From Terriglobia bacterium (GTDB lineage: Bacteria; Acidobacteriota; Terriglobia; Acidiferrales; UBA7541), in assembly GCA_020072785.1 (NCBI GenBank), contig JAIQGG010000006.1:1-64000 (forward strand): a stretch of 64,000 bases of DNA. The letters run 5' to 3'. Below, in pieces: positions 44,492 to 55,527 of the stretch (positions are counted from its first letter, which is position 1; the number at the start of each line of letters is the position of its first letter). A model generated the notes under the pieces. The model had not been told where the DNA came from, ran no database searches, and worked only from the letters and a program-made list of their open reading frames with translations. The position numbers and the translations under genes were made by a program.

Positions 44492-45670
44492 TTGAGTCAG
44501 CAAGGGAAAAATTTTCTGTTTACCTCGGAGTCCGTGACGGAAGGTCACCCGGACAAGATCGCCGATCAGATTTCGGACGCCGTTCTCGACGAAGTGATGA
44601 AGCAGGATCCGCGGGGCCGCGTGGCCTGCGAGACTCTGGTCACCACAGGCCTGGCCGTGGTGGCCGGCGAAATCACCACCAGCGCGCACATCGATTACGA
44701 CACGCTGGTCCGCGAAGTAATCCGCGGGGTGGGCTACGATCGCGCCAAATACGGCTACGACGCCGACACCTGCGCGGTCATGTGCACAGTCAAGCGCCAG
44801 TCGCCCGACATCGCCATGGGCGTGGACACCGGCGGAGCAGGGGACCAGGGCCTGATGTTCGGCTTTGCCTGCGACGAAACGGATGAGCTGATGCCCATGC
44901 CCATCCAGCTGGCGCACCGCCTCACGCAGCGTCTCGCGGAAGTGCGCAAGTCGCATGTGGTGGATTTCCTGCGGCCGGACGGCAAGTCCCAGGTCACCAT
45001 CGAGTACCGCAACGGGCGGCCGGCGCGCGTGGATTGCGTGGTCATCTCGACGCAGCACAGCGAGAAGGTTTCGAACATCGATCTGCGCGAAGCGGTCCTG
45101 GAGTTCGTGATTCGCCCGATCGTACCCGCGGCGATGCTGGACAGCGGGACCAAGTATCACATCAACCCCACGGGGCGCTTCGTCATCGGCGGGCCGATGG
45201 GCGACGCCGGGCTCACCGGGCGCAAGATCATCGTGGATACCTACGGAGGCTACAGCCGGCACGGGGGCGGGGCGTTCTCCGGGAAGGATCCCTCGAAGGT
45301 GGACCGCTCGGCCTGCTACATGGCGCGGTACATCGCGAAGAACATCGTGGCCGCGGGCCTGGCGCGCAAGGTGGAAGTGCAACTGGCCTACGCCATCGGG
45401 GTGGCCGAGCCTGTTTCCGTAATGGTGGAATCGTTCGGCACGGCGGTCATTCCCGAGGAGCGCATCACCGAGCTGGTGCGCGAGAACTTTTCGCTCACGC
45501 CGAAGGGCATCATCGAGGCGCTGAACCTGCGCCGGCCCATCTACCGGGCCACCGCCGCCTACGGCCATTTCGGCCGCAGCGGCCCGGGCTTTACCTGGGA
45601 ACGCAGCGACCGCGCCGATGCGCTGCGCAAGGCCGCGGGTCTGCCCGCGGCAGCGGGCGCGAGCCGCTGA
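44492..45670 (+). CDS. metK: S-adenosylmethionine synthetase
   Basis: 392 residues; makes SAM from methionine and ATP. Signatures [20 protein letters not shown] at the N terminus, [12 protein letters not shown], and [22 protein letters not shown] start at 44492 with AAGGAG eight bases upstream; the sequence after it matches the family N terminus. Upstream of ahcY on the same strand with a 51-bp gap, so the two SAM-cycle enzymes are probably cotranscribed. Confidence 0.96.
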   Translation: MSQQGKNFLFTSESVTEGHPDKIADQISDAVLDEVMKQDPRGRVACETLVTTGLAVVAGEITTSAHIDYDTLVREVIRGVGYDRAKYGYDADTCAVMCTVKRQSPDIAMGVDTGGAGDQGLMFGFACDETDELMPMPIQLAHRLTQRLAEVRKSHVVDFLRPDGKSQVTIEYRNGRPARVDCVVISTQHSEKVSNIDLREAVLEFVIRPIVPAAMLDSGTKYHINPTGRFVIGGPMGDAGLTGRKIIVDTYGGYSRHGGGAFSGKDPSKVDRSACYMARYIAKNIVAAGLARKVEVQLAYAIGVAEPVSVMVESFGTAVIPEERITELVRENFSLTPKGIIEALNLRRPIYRATAAYGHFGRSGPGFTWERSDRADALRKAAGLPAAAGASR

Positions 45671-45703
45671 CGCGCAGCATCCGGGAACAGAACGAAATTC
45701 TGA

Positions 45704-46996
<1,293 letters not shown>

Positions 46997-47039
46997 TTCG
47001 AGCCGTCCAAGCCAGGCTGAAAATCGTGGTATCTTCCCA

Positions 47040-47061
47040 GGGGCACGGTATAGCGTGCCCC
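47040..47061 (+). terminator. Possible terminator after ahcY
   Basis: GGGGCACG-gtatag-CGTGCCCC, a perfect 8-bp stem followed by TGCTTTC, so only a weak T-run. Lies 43 bp past ahcY and 43 bp before tldD. Confidence 0.5.
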
Positions 47062-47103
47062 TGCTTTCGTTAGGGCCGGGTTTTCTCCGTACACAAAACT
47101 GTT

Positions 47104-48564
47104 ATGTGGGACCTCGCCACTCACGCTCTCGACACAGCCCGCCTGCGCGGGGCAACCTACGCCGACGTGCGCACCATGCATCTGCGGCAGCGCGACCTGA
47201 CCACCAAGAACGGGCAAGTGGGGACGCTGGCGCAGTCGGAATCGATCGGCATGGGAGTGCGCGTGATCGCCAACGGCGCGTGGGGGTTTGCGTCCACGGA
47301 CAAGCTGACGCGCGAGGGCGTGGCGGCGTGCGCGGCGCAGGCCGTGGCGATTGGGAAGGCTTCGGCGCTGGCCAAGCGCGGCGAGCTTGTGCTCGTGCCG
47401 GAAGACGCGTACGTGGACAGCTGGCAGAGCCCGTTCCGCAAGGACCCGTTCGAGATTCCTCTGGAAACGCAGATTGCGCTGCTCCTGGCTGCGGACGCGG
47501 AGATGCGCCGGGTGAAGGGCGTGACGCTGACCGAGACGGGCATGCAGTTCCGCAAGATCGATTCCTGGTTCGCCTCCAGCATCGGTTCGCGCATCCACCA
47601 GCGGAAAGTGCAAACCGGCTGCGGCATTGCCGCCACGTCGTTTCAGGGCGAGGAGATCCAGAAGCGTTCCTATCCCAGCAGCTTTGGCGGGCAGCATGCC
47701 CTGGAAGGCTACGAACTGGTCGAAGCGCTGGAGCTGCTGAAGCATGCGCCGCGCGTGGCGGAAGAGTGCGTGGCGCTGCACTCCGCAGCGCAGTGTCCGG
47801 AAAAGACCGGCACGCTGATTCTCGAGGGCAGCCAGCTCGGACTGCAGATTCACGAGTCGGTCGGGCATCCCATCGAGCTGGACCGCGTGCTCGGCCAGGA
47901 AGCCAACTTTGCCGGGACGAGCTTCCTGACGCTGGACCAGCTCAATCAACTCAAATACGCCTCGGGGATCGTGAACGTGGTCGCCGACGCGCGCCTGGAG
48001 CACGGTCCCGGGCTGGGCACGTTCGCCTACGACGACGAAGGGGTTCCCGCGCAGTGCACGGAGATCATCAAGGACGGATGGTTCCGCGGCTATCTCTCGA
48101 ACCGGGAGACGGCGCATCTTATCGGGCTGCAGCGCTCCTCGGGCACCATGCGCACGGAAAGCTGGAACCGCCTGCCGATCATCCGCATGACCAACATCAG
48201 CCTGTTGCCCGGCGCGTGGCCCTACCGCGATCTCCTCGCCGACACCGACGACGCCATCCTCATGGAGACCAACCGCTCCTGGTCCATTGACGACCGCCGC
48301 TACCAGTTTCAGTTTTCCACGGAGATCGGCTGGGAGATCAAGGGCGGGAAGAAGGGCCGGATGCTGAAGAATCCGAGCTACAGCGGGATCACCACGGAAT
48401 TCTGGAACGGCTGCGACGCCATCTGTACGCGCGAGCACTGGACGCTGTGGGGCACGCCCAACTGCGGCAAGGGCCAGCCCATGCAGACCATGGGCACGGG
48501 CCACGGCGCCGCGCCGGCGCGCTTCCGCAATGTGCGCATCGGCTCGGCCTTCGCAAAGATATGA
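47104..48564 (+). CDS. tldD: Metalloprotease TldD
   Basis: 486 residues; catalytic subunit of the TldD/TldE heterodimer, which degrades unfolded peptides and matures some ribosomal peptides. The zinc motif HESVGH (HExxxH, His250-His255) and the distal Cys region (WGTPNCGKGQPMQTMGTGHG) are present. The gene overlaps tldE by ATGA, so the two subunits are made together. Confidence 0.94.
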   Translation: MWDLATHALDTARLRGATYADVRTMHLRQRDLTTKNGQVGTLAQSESIGMGVRVIANGAWGFASTDKLTREGVAACAAQAVAIGKASALAKRGELVLVPEDAYVDSWQSPFRKDPFEIPLETQIALLLAADAEMRRVKGVTLTETGMQFRKIDSWFASSIGSRIHQRKVQTGCGIAATSFQGEEIQKRSYPSSFGGQHALEGYELVEALELLKHAPRVAEECVALHSAAQCPEKTGTLILEGSQLGLQIHESVGHPIELDRVLGQEANFAGTSFLTLDQLNQLKYASGIVNVVADARLEHGPGLGTFAYDDEGVPAQCTEIIKDGWFRGYLSNRETAHLIGLQRSSGTMRTESWNRLPIIRMTNISLLPGAWPYRDLLADTDDAILMETNRSWSIDDRRYQFQFSTEIGWEIKGGKKGRMLKNPSYSGITTEFWNGCDAICTREHWTLWGTPNCGKGQPMQTMGTGHGAAPARFRNVRIGSAFAKI

Positions 48565-49958
48565 GCGCTGCACGCAAAACACGAGACCAGGCGGGGAAGG
48601 GCGCCGCGCCGCAACTGCGCTCCGCGCGCGAACTTCGGGGCATCGCCGAAAGCGTCCTGCGCCTGGCCAAAGCCGCGGGCGCACCGGAAGCGGAAGTGCA
48701 GCTCGACGAAGTGTCCGACGCGCTGACGCGCTTCGCCAACAATGCCATCCATCAGAACGTCGCGGAACACGGCCTGACCGTCTCCATCCGCACCGTCGTG
48801 GACGGGCGCACGGCGCGGGCCACCACCAACCGCGTAGACGAAGACGCGCTGCGCGCCGCGATCGAGGCTTCCCTGTCACTGGCGCACAGCCAGCCGAAAG
48901 ACCCGCGTCTGCTGCCACTCCTCAGGCGGCAGCGCTACGCGCGCGTAAACCGCTTTGTGCCGGCCACGGCCGCGCTGCGCCCGGAAGAACGCGCCCGGGC
49001 TGTGCGCGGCGTCTGCGACCTGGCGGTGAAGCGGGGGCAGAACGCCGCCGGAATCTTTTCCAGCGGGCAGATGCAGATGGCCATCGCCAATTCCCGGGGG
49101 CTTTTCGCCACCTACCGCCAGACACGCGCCGAATTTTCCGTCACCATGCAGGAGGCGCCGGCGGCGAGCTGGGCCAAGGCCAACTCGCCGCGGGTTGCGG
49201 ATATTCATCCGCCGGAGCTGGCGCAGCGCGCCAGCGACAAAGCGCACCGCGGGGTGGACGCGCGCGAGCTGCCTCCCGGGCGGTACACCGTGATTCTGGA
49301 ACCCGCGGCGGTACTCGACCTCGTCGGGTTCCTTTTCTACGACTTCGCGGCCACGGCGCTGGAGGACAAACGCTCCTGCCTGAACGAGCGCATGGGCACG
49401 CAGCTTTTTGGCAAAAACATCACCATCGCCGACGACGTCTGCCACCCTTTGCAGATGGGGGCCCCGTTCGACGGCGAGGGTTTGCCGCGGCAGCGCATGC
49501 TGCTGGTGGACCGCGGAGTGCCCAAGAACCTGGTCTATTCGCGGTATGCGGCAAAGCAGGCGCGGAAGCAGCCGACCGGGCACGGATTTGCGCTGCCCAA
49601 CGAGTATGGGGAAGCGCCGATGAATCTGGTGTTTACCGGGGGCCAGTCCTCGCTCGAGGAGATGGTCGCGGGGACGGAACGCGGGCTGCTGGCCACGCGG
49701 CTGTGGTACATCCGCGAGGTGGATCCCTACGAAAAAGTGCTCACGGGGATGACCCGCGACGGTCTATTCCTGGTGGAAAAGGGCCGGGTCACCACCGCAG
49801 TGCGCAATTTTCGCTTCAATCAATCGGTCCTGGAGATGCTGCGCAACGTGGAGCTGCTGGGCCCTGCCGTGCGCGCCACAGGTGAAGAAGCGTTCGAAAT
49901 GGTCGTTCCGGCCATGAAAGTGCGGGACTTCCACTTCAGCGAAGTCACCAAGTTTTAG
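48561..49958 (+). CDS. tldE: TldE/PmbA-family protease subunit
   Basis: 465 residues; non-catalytic partner of TldD in the known complex. It lacks the HExxxH motif and shows the TldD/PmbA fold features (DALTRFANNAIHQNVAEHG, ending FEMVVPAMKVRDFHFSEVTK). The ATG at 48561 overlaps the tldD stop. Confidence 0.92.
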   Translation: MSAARKTRDQAGKGAAPQLRSARELRGIAESVLRLAKAAGAPEAEVQLDEVSDALTRFANNAIHQNVAEHGLTVSIRTVVDGRTARATTNRVDEDALRAAIEASLSLAHSQPKDPRLLPLLRRQRYARVNRFVPATAALRPEERARAVRGVCDLAVKRGQNAAGIFSSGQMQMAIANSRGLFATYRQTRAEFSVTMQEAPAASWAKANSPRVADIHPPELAQRASDKAHRGVDARELPPGRYTVILEPAAVLDLVGFLFYDFAATALEDKRSCLNERMGTQLFGKNITIADDVCHPLQMGAPFDGEGLPRQRMLLVDRGVPKNLVYSRYAAKQARKQPTGHGFALPNEYGEAPMNLVFTGGQSSLEEMVAGTERGLLATRLWYIREVDPYEKVLTGMTRDGLFLVEKGRVTTAVRNFRFNQSVLEMLRNVELLGPAVRATGEEAFEMVVPAMKVRDFHFSEVTKF

Positions 49959-50075
49959 CCTTTCCCGCGGGTCCAAGAACCCCCGGGAGGACTCCCCGGG
50001 CCCCCCACAAATTCCGATTTAGCGAATCGAAATTCTGCGTTGTACATTCCGGCGCCACCCCGGTAAAAAACTAGT

Positions 50076-53000
50076 ATGTATCGTCAGCCACACTGGGGCC
50101 ATCCGGATCATGACGCTTGCGGAACGGGCTTTGTCGCCCGGCTCGGCGGCCCGCCCACGCACGAAATTGTGGAACTGGCGCTGCAAGCGCTCGAGCGGCT
50201 CTCGCACCGCGGCGGGGTGGATGCCGACGGGGCGAGCGGAGACGGCGCCGGATTGCTGACGGCCATCCCCGATGAGTTTTTTCGGGCGCGTGCCGCGGAA
50301 GAGGGTGTTGTTCTGCCGGCGCAGTACGGTCTGGGTGTGCTCTTTGTGCCGCCGGCACGCGAGAAATGGGCGCGGGAATCGGTGGAGATGGCCGCGGCCG
50401 AGGAGCGGCTGCGCTTTCTGGGCTGGCGGGTGGTACCCACGCAGGGAGACGCGGTCGGCAGCAAAGCGCTGGCCACGATGCCGCGCATTCTGCAGTTTTT
50501 CATCGGCGCGCCGGAGGGGGCCGCGGGGACGCGGCCGTTTGAGTCGCGCCTCGCTGTGCTGCGCAAACGCGCGGAGACGCTGGTGCCGGAAGGCGCCTAC
50601 TTCTGCTCGCTCTCTTCGCGGAGCGTAGTGTACAAGGGCTTGCTCACGCCGGGGCAGTTCCCGCGGTTCTACAGCGATCTGCGCGATACCTCGTTTGAGA
50701 CGACGTTCGCGATTTTCCACCAGCGCTACTCGACGAATACGCAGCCGTCGTGGCACTTGGCACAGCCCTTCCGGCACATCGCGCACAACGGGGAGATCAA
50801 TACCATCGTGGCCAACCGGCGCTGGCTGCGCGCCCAGGAGCCGGACATCCGGGCGCAGTTGGGCGTGGAGAGCTGGTTCCGCGTGCTGGAGCCGAACGTC
50901 AGCGATTCGGCCAGCCTGGACAACGGGTTCGAACTGGAGCTGCTGCTGGGGCAGTCGCCGGAAAAGGCGCTGCTGCGCATGGTGCCGCCAGCCTTTGCGA
51001 ACGATCCGGAGCTCCCTGCGGCGGAGCGTGCCGCGCTGGAATCGCTGTGCGAAGCGGAAGCGCCGTGGGACGGTCCGGCCGCGCTGATCTTCAGCGACGG
51101 CGAGTATGTGGGCGCGAAGCTGGACCGCAACGGGCTGCGCCCGCTGCGCTACCTGCGCACGCGCGACGGCCTGGTGATTGCGGGCTCGGAGGCGGGGCTT
51201 CTGGACGTGCCGGAAGCGCGCATCGCCGAGCGCGGGCGGCTGGGCCCGGGCGAAATGCTGCTGGTGCAGCCGGTGGCGGGCGAAATCTTCCGCTGGGCGG
51301 AGGTGCTCGAGCGCGTGGCCGCATCCGTGCCGGAAAGCAACGCCGCGCCGCTGCGACGTCTGCAGTCCGCGGATGCCGCGGTGGAGGCGCCGGAAGAGCC
51401 GCAACGTCTGGCTGCCGCGCTGGGCTGGACCGAAGATCAATTCCGGATTCTGTTTTCCGCGCTGCCCAAGGGCAAGGAAGCCGACTGGAGCATGGGCGAC
51501 GACGCGCCGCCGGCGTTTCTCTCTGCGCTGCCGCGGCCGCTGTGGGACTACTGCAAGCAGCGCTTTGCGCAGGTGACCAATCCTCCCATCGATCCGTTGC
51601 GCGAAGCGCACGTTATGTCGCTGGACCTCAACTTGGGGGGCAAAGTGGTGCTGCCTTCGCCGCTGCTCGGCTCCAGCCAGATGGCGGAGCTCGCGGCCCT
51701 CCTGGGGCCGGTACAGCGCATCGATTTTACTTTTCCTGTAGTAGACGGTGTCTCTGGTGCGCGCCGCGCCCTTCTTACCCTCGCCGCTACCCCGGCCGGG
51801 GCCGGTGCGCGCCCGGGGCTCATCCTGCTGTCGGATCGCGGCGCGAGCCGGGAGCGCGGGGCGTTGCCGGCGTTGCTGGCCACCGCGGCGGTGTGGAAGG
51901 CGATGGTCGCGGCGGAACTGTGGGATGTGCCTCTGGTGGTGGAAACCGGGCAGGCGTTCGACACGCATCACGTGGCGCTGCTGGTGGCTGGGGGGGCGTG
52001 CGCGGTGCATCCGTATCTGGCGCTGCACTTCGCGGAATCGGCCGTACCGGGCGGCGTGACCGCGATGCGCCGGGCCGTGGATGCGGGCTTGCGCAAGGTC
52101 CTCTCGCGCATGGGGATTTCCACGCTGGCCAGCTACCGCAACAGCCATCTCTTTGAAATCATCGGCCTGGAAGAGGCGGCCTGCGCGGAATACTTCGAAG
52201 ATGCGGCCTCCTATCTCGGCCGCAAGCGACTCGACGACGTGCTGGGCGACTACCTGCGGATGCATTCCGCGGCGTACACCGGGGAAACCGCCGGGCTGCC
52301 CGACGCCGGCTTGTACCGCTTCCGCAAAGTGGGCGAACGCCACGCCACGTCTCCGGACGTTGTGCGCCGGATGCATGCCTTCATCAATTCCCCGGACGCC
52401 GCGAATTACGAAGCCTATGAAAAGCTGGGCATTCGCGCCGAGCCGGTGTCGGTGCGCGACATGCTCGGCCTGGTACCGGGGCAGGCGGTGCCGCTCGAAG
52501 AGGTGGAGTCCGAACATTCCATCCTGCGGCGTTTCAGCACCCAGGCGATGTCGCTCGGCTCGCTCAGCCCGGAAGCGCACCGCACCCTGGCGCTGGCCAT
52601 GAATCAGCTCGGCGCGCGCAGCAATACGGGCGAGGGCGGGGAAGATCCCGCGCTCTACAGCCGCGAGCCGGCGGCCACGAACAAGATCAAGCAGGTGGCT
52701 TCGGGACGTTTTGGGGTGACGGCGGAGTATCTGGTGAACGCCGAAGAGCTGGAAATCAAGATGGCGCAGGGCTCCAAGCCCGGCGAGGGCGGGCAGCTGC
52801 CGGCGCACAAAGTGACCGCGTACATCGCGCGCATCCGCCACGCGGTGCCGGGCACGCCGCTGATTTCGCCGCCGCCGCACCACGATATTTACAGCATCGA
52901 AGACCTGGCGCAGCTGATCTACGACTTGCGGGCCATCAATCCGCGGGCGCGGATTGGAGTGAAGCTGGTGTCGGGCACGGGCGTGGGGATCATCGCCGCG

Positions 53001-54410
53001 GGCGTGGCCAAGGCGGGCGCCAACGTGGTCACCATCAGCGGGCACGATGGCGGCACGGGCTCTTCGCCGCTCACCTCGATCAAGAACACCGGGCTGCCGT
53101 GGGAACTGGGCCTGCGCAACGCCCACGAGGCGCTGACGCGGACCGGGCTGCGCTCGCGCGTAACCCTGCGCGTGGACGGCGGGCTGAAATTCGCGCGCGA
53201 CGTGGTGCTCGCGGCCATTCTCGGCGCGGACGAGTTCGGCTTCGGCACCGCCGCGCTGCTGGCCGTCGGCTGCGTGATGGCCCGGCAGTGCCACCTGAAT
53301 ACGTGTCCGGTGGGCATCGCCACGCAGGACGAAACGCTGCGCGCGCGCTTTGAAGGCAAGCCGGAGATGATCGTCTCCTACTTCCAGGCCCTGGCGCACG
53401 AGGTGCGCGAATGGCTGGCGCGGCTCGGCGTGCGCTCGCTCAACGACCTGGTGGGCGACGAAACCAAGCTCCGCGCCCGGGTCGCCGAGGACGCCGCCTG
53501 GCTCAAGCCCTTCCTGACGGCGCCGCCACGCTCCACGAGCGGCCGCGTGGAATGCGCGCCGCGGATGGTACCCGACGGTTACGACATCGTCTGGCATCCC
53601 GGCACGGCGGCCAGCGGGCGCAACAGCGTGCTCACGCTGCGCAACGCGCACCGCACCATCGGCGCGCGCTGGACCGGCGAGTTCGTGAAGCGGCACAGCG
53701 CGGGGCAGGCTGCGGACGAGAAGCACGAAGCGGCGTTTCGCGGCACGGCCGGACAGAGTTTCGGCGCGTTCCTGGTTTCCGGCATCACGCTGCGGCTGAC
53801 CGGGGAAGCCAACGACTACGTGGGCAAGGGGCTGTGCGGCGGCACCATCGCGGTGACCGCGGGGACCCGCGCATCGCGGCGCGGCGACGTGCTGATCGGC
53901 AATACCGTGCTCTACGGCGCGACCTCCGGACGGCTCTTCGTCGCCGGGCGCGCCGGGGAGCGCTTTGCGGTGCGCAACAGCGGCGCGCTGGCCGTGGTCG
54001 AAGGCACGGGACAGCACGCGTGCGAATATATGACCGCGGGCGTCGCCGTGATCCTGGGTTCCACGGGCTTCAATTTCGGCGCGGGCATGACCGGAGGGCT
54101 GGCGTATCTGGCGTCGGAAGCGGAGCACGGATTGAACCGCGAGTTTGTCTCCATTGTGCCGCCCAGCAGCGAGGAAGAGGAGTGGCTGCGCCTGGTGCTG
54201 CAGGAGCACGTGCGGCTGACGGGAAGCCCGCGCGCCGCGAAGCTCCTGGCGCAGAAAGGGCCGCTGCCGCTGTGGCGGGTGCAGCCGGTGCAGCTGCCGT
54301 GCGCGGTGGAGGCCACCTGGAAGCCCATCCTCGCGCAATTGCGCAGCGAGGCGCCAGCGCCAGCGCCGGAAGGCGTTTCCACAATTTCCCAAACAGTGGT
54401 TGGTGCTTGA
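50076..54410 (+). CDS. gltB: Glutamate synthase, large (alpha) subunit
   Basis: 1444 residues. The glutaminase nucleophile is Cys15, exposed after removal of a 14-residue propeptide (DHDACGTGF). The central and FMN domains carry GARSNTGEGGEDP and GHDGGTGSSPL. The [3Fe-4S] ligands are Cys1066, Cys1072 and Cys1077 (C-x5-C-x4-C). A C-terminal GXGXG beta-helix (GGTIAVTAG, GGLAYLASEAEHGLN) follows. No clear ribosome binding site before the ATG. The small subunit gltD is not adjacent. Confidence 0.96.
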   Translation: MYRQPHWGHPDHDACGTGFVARLGGPPTHEIVELALQALERLSHRGGVDADGASGDGAGLLTAIPDEFFRARAAEEGVVLPAQYGLGVLFVPPAREKWARESVEMAAAEERLRFLGWRVVPTQGDAVGSKALATMPRILQFFIGAPEGAAGTRPFESRLAVLRKRAETLVPEGAYFCSLSSRSVVYKGLLTPGQFPRFYSDLRDTSFETTFAIFHQRYSTNTQPSWHLAQPFRHIAHNGEINTIVANRRWLRAQEPDIRAQLGVESWFRVLEPNVSDSASLDNGFELELLLGQSPEKALLRMVPPAFANDPELPAAERAALESLCEAEAPWDGPAALIFSDGEYVGAKLDRNGLRPLRYLRTRDGLVIAGSEAGLLDVPEARIAERGRLGPGEMLLVQPVAGEIFRWAEVLERVAASVPESNAAPLRRLQSADAAVEAPEEPQRLAAALGWTEDQFRILFSALPKGKEADWSMGDDAPPAFLSALPRPLWDYCKQRFAQVTNPPIDPLREAHVMSLDLNLGGKVVLPSPLLGSSQMAELAALLGPVQRIDFTFPVVDGVSGARRALLTLAATPAGAGARPGLILLSDRGASRERGALPALLATAAVWKAMVAAELWDVPLVVETGQAFDTHHVALLVAGGACAVHPYLALHFAESAVPGGVTAMRRAVDAGLRKVLSRMGISTLASYRNSHLFEIIGLEEAACAEYFEDAASYLGRKRLDDVLGDYLRMHSAAYTGETAGLPDAGLYRFRKVGERHATSPDVVRRMHAFINSPDAANYEAYEKLGIRAEPVSVRDMLGLVPGQAVPLEEVESEHSILRRFSTQAMSLGSLSPEAHRTLALAMNQLGARSNTGEGGEDPALYSREPAATNKIKQVASGRFGVTAEYLVNAEELEIKMAQGSKPGEGGQLPAHKVTAYIARIRHAVPGTPLISPPPHHDIYSIEDLAQLIYDLRAINPRARIGVKLVSGTGVGIIAAGVAKAGANVVTISGHDGGTGSSPLTSIKNTGLPWELGLRNAHEALTRTGLRSRVTLRVDGGLKFARDVVLAAILGADEFGFGTAALLAVGCVMARQCHLNTCPVGIATQDETLRARFEGKPEMIVSYFQALAHEVREWLARLGVRSLNDLVGDETKLRARVAEDAAWLKPFLTAPPRSTSGRVECAPRMVPDGYDIVWHPGTAASGRNSVLTLRNAHRTIGARWTGEFVKRHSAGQAADEKHEAAFRGTAGQSFGAFLVSGITLRLTGEANDYVGKGLCGGTIAVTAGTRASRRGDVLIGNTVLYGATSGRLFVAGRAGERFAVRNSGALAVVEGTGQHACEYMTAGVAVILGSTGFNFGAGMTGGLAYLASEAEHGLNREFVSIVPPSSEEEEWLRLVLQEHVRLTGSPRAAKLLAQKGPLPLWRVQPVQLPCAVEATWKPILAQLRSEAPAPAPEGVSTISQTVVGA

Positions 54411-54492
54411 GCGGTGGTACGTGAAAAGCGGTGGCGGAAGGGTGGATCGGCCTGGGGAGCCGTAAAGAACGGTAAAGTCGCGCAAGATCGGC

Positions 54493-54498
54493 TATAAT
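54493..54498 (+). promoter_or_regulatory. -10 box upstream of LysR-type gene
   Basis: Consensus TATAAT 20 bp before the ATG; no clear -35 at 17 bp. A start site just downstream would give a very short leader. Confidence 0.45.
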
Positions 54499-54518
54499 TT
54501 ATTCTTACCGTTCGAATC

Positions 54519-55430
54519 ATGGATTTCGACCAGCTCACCACGTTCGTGCAAGTTTCCAAGCTCGGGAGCTTCTCCCGGGCGGGGCAGAAGGTTTTTCGTT
54601 CGCAGTCCGCGGTAAGCGCGCAGATCCGCCAGCTGGAGCAGAGCTACGGCGCGAAACTCCTCGACCGCACGGCACGCTCCGTGCATCTCACCCCCGCGGG
54701 AGAAGTGCTGCTGGACTACGCCGTGCGCCTGCTGCGCCTGCGCGATGAATCCCTGCAGGCCGTCGCCGACCACAGCGATTCGGTGCAGGGCCCGGTGGTC
54801 TTCGGGGCCAACGAGGCCACCTGCCTGTATCTTCTGCCGGACATCTTCGCGGAGTACCAGAAGCGCTACCCGCTGGTGCAGATCAGCATCTACCGCAATT
54901 TCAGCCACAAGATCCTGCAGCGGCTGGAGGAAGGCGCGATTGACGTGGGCATCGTCACCCTGCCGGTGCGCTCGCCGAATTTGAAAGTCCATCCGGTCTT
55001 TCGCGACCGCCTGATGCTGATGGTCAGCCCGCGCAATCCGCTGGCGCACCATAACAAGGTCACGCTGGAGGAAGTCGCCCAGCAGCCTTTGATCTTTCCC
55101 AAAACCGGCTACACGCGACAGGTGCTGGACAAGCTCTTGCGGCCATACCGCTCGCGCTTGCATGTGGCCATGGAGCTGCCGAGCATCGGCATGATCAAGA
55201 AGTTCGTGGCCGCCAATGCCGGCGTTTCCTTCATCAGCGAAAGCTTTGCGCGCGACCAGGTCAAGACCGGCGAGGTGAAACTGCTCTCGCTGGAGGGCGT
55301 GGAGCTCTGGCGCGAGCTGGGGCTGGTGTACCGGCGCGACCGCAGCATCCCGCGCGCCGCGCAGGCCCTCATCGCCCTCATCCGCGAGCACCGCAAGACC
55401 CACGGCGCCACCGAAGCCGCCTCCCGCTGA
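54519..55430 (+). CDS. LysR-family transcriptional regulator
   Basis: 303 residues; N-terminal winged HTH (LTTFVQVSKLGSFSRAGQKV, FRSQSAVSAQIRQLEQ) and C-terminal periplasmic-binding-like effector domain (about 90-295). It lies directly after gltB on the same strand with its own -10 box. It could control gltB, by loose analogy with LysR-type regulators of nitrogen metabolism such as GltC, but nothing in the sequence proves this and the ligand is unknown. Confidence 0.9.
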   Translation: MDFDQLTTFVQVSKLGSFSRAGQKVFRSQSAVSAQIRQLEQSYGAKLLDRTARSVHLTPAGEVLLDYAVRLLRLRDESLQAVADHSDSVQGPVVFGANEATCLYLLPDIFAEYQKRYPLVQISIYRNFSHKILQRLEEGAIDVGIVTLPVRSPNLKVHPVFRDRLMLMVSPRNPLAHHNKVTLEEVAQQPLIFPKTGYTRQVLDKLLRPYRSRLHVAMELPSIGMIKKFVAANAGVSFISESFARDQVKTGEVKLLSLEGVELWRELGLVYRRDRSIPRAAQALIALIREHRKTHGATEAASR

Positions 55431-55436
55431 GTTCCT

Positions 55437-55527
55437 CGAAACTCGAAACGCGAAACTCGAAACGCGTGTTCCCCTTGGCAGACGATCTTTGACGAATTTC
55501 GGTTTTCGTATTTCGTCTTTCGAATCA
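55437..55527. repeat. TTCGAAA-type repeat, LysR / secreted protein boundary
   Basis: Arms rich in CGAAACTCGAAACGCGAA (55437-55466) and the complementary TTTCG-rich stretch (55494-55525) form an imperfect inverted repeat between convergent genes, possibly acting as a bidirectional terminator. Confidence 0.55.

Noticed and set aside
50019-54485. 1488-codon minus-strand frame opposite gltB
   Set aside because: Antisense shadow of a GC-rich gene: His/Arg/Gln-rich, no motifs, while the plus strand has all GltB signatures.
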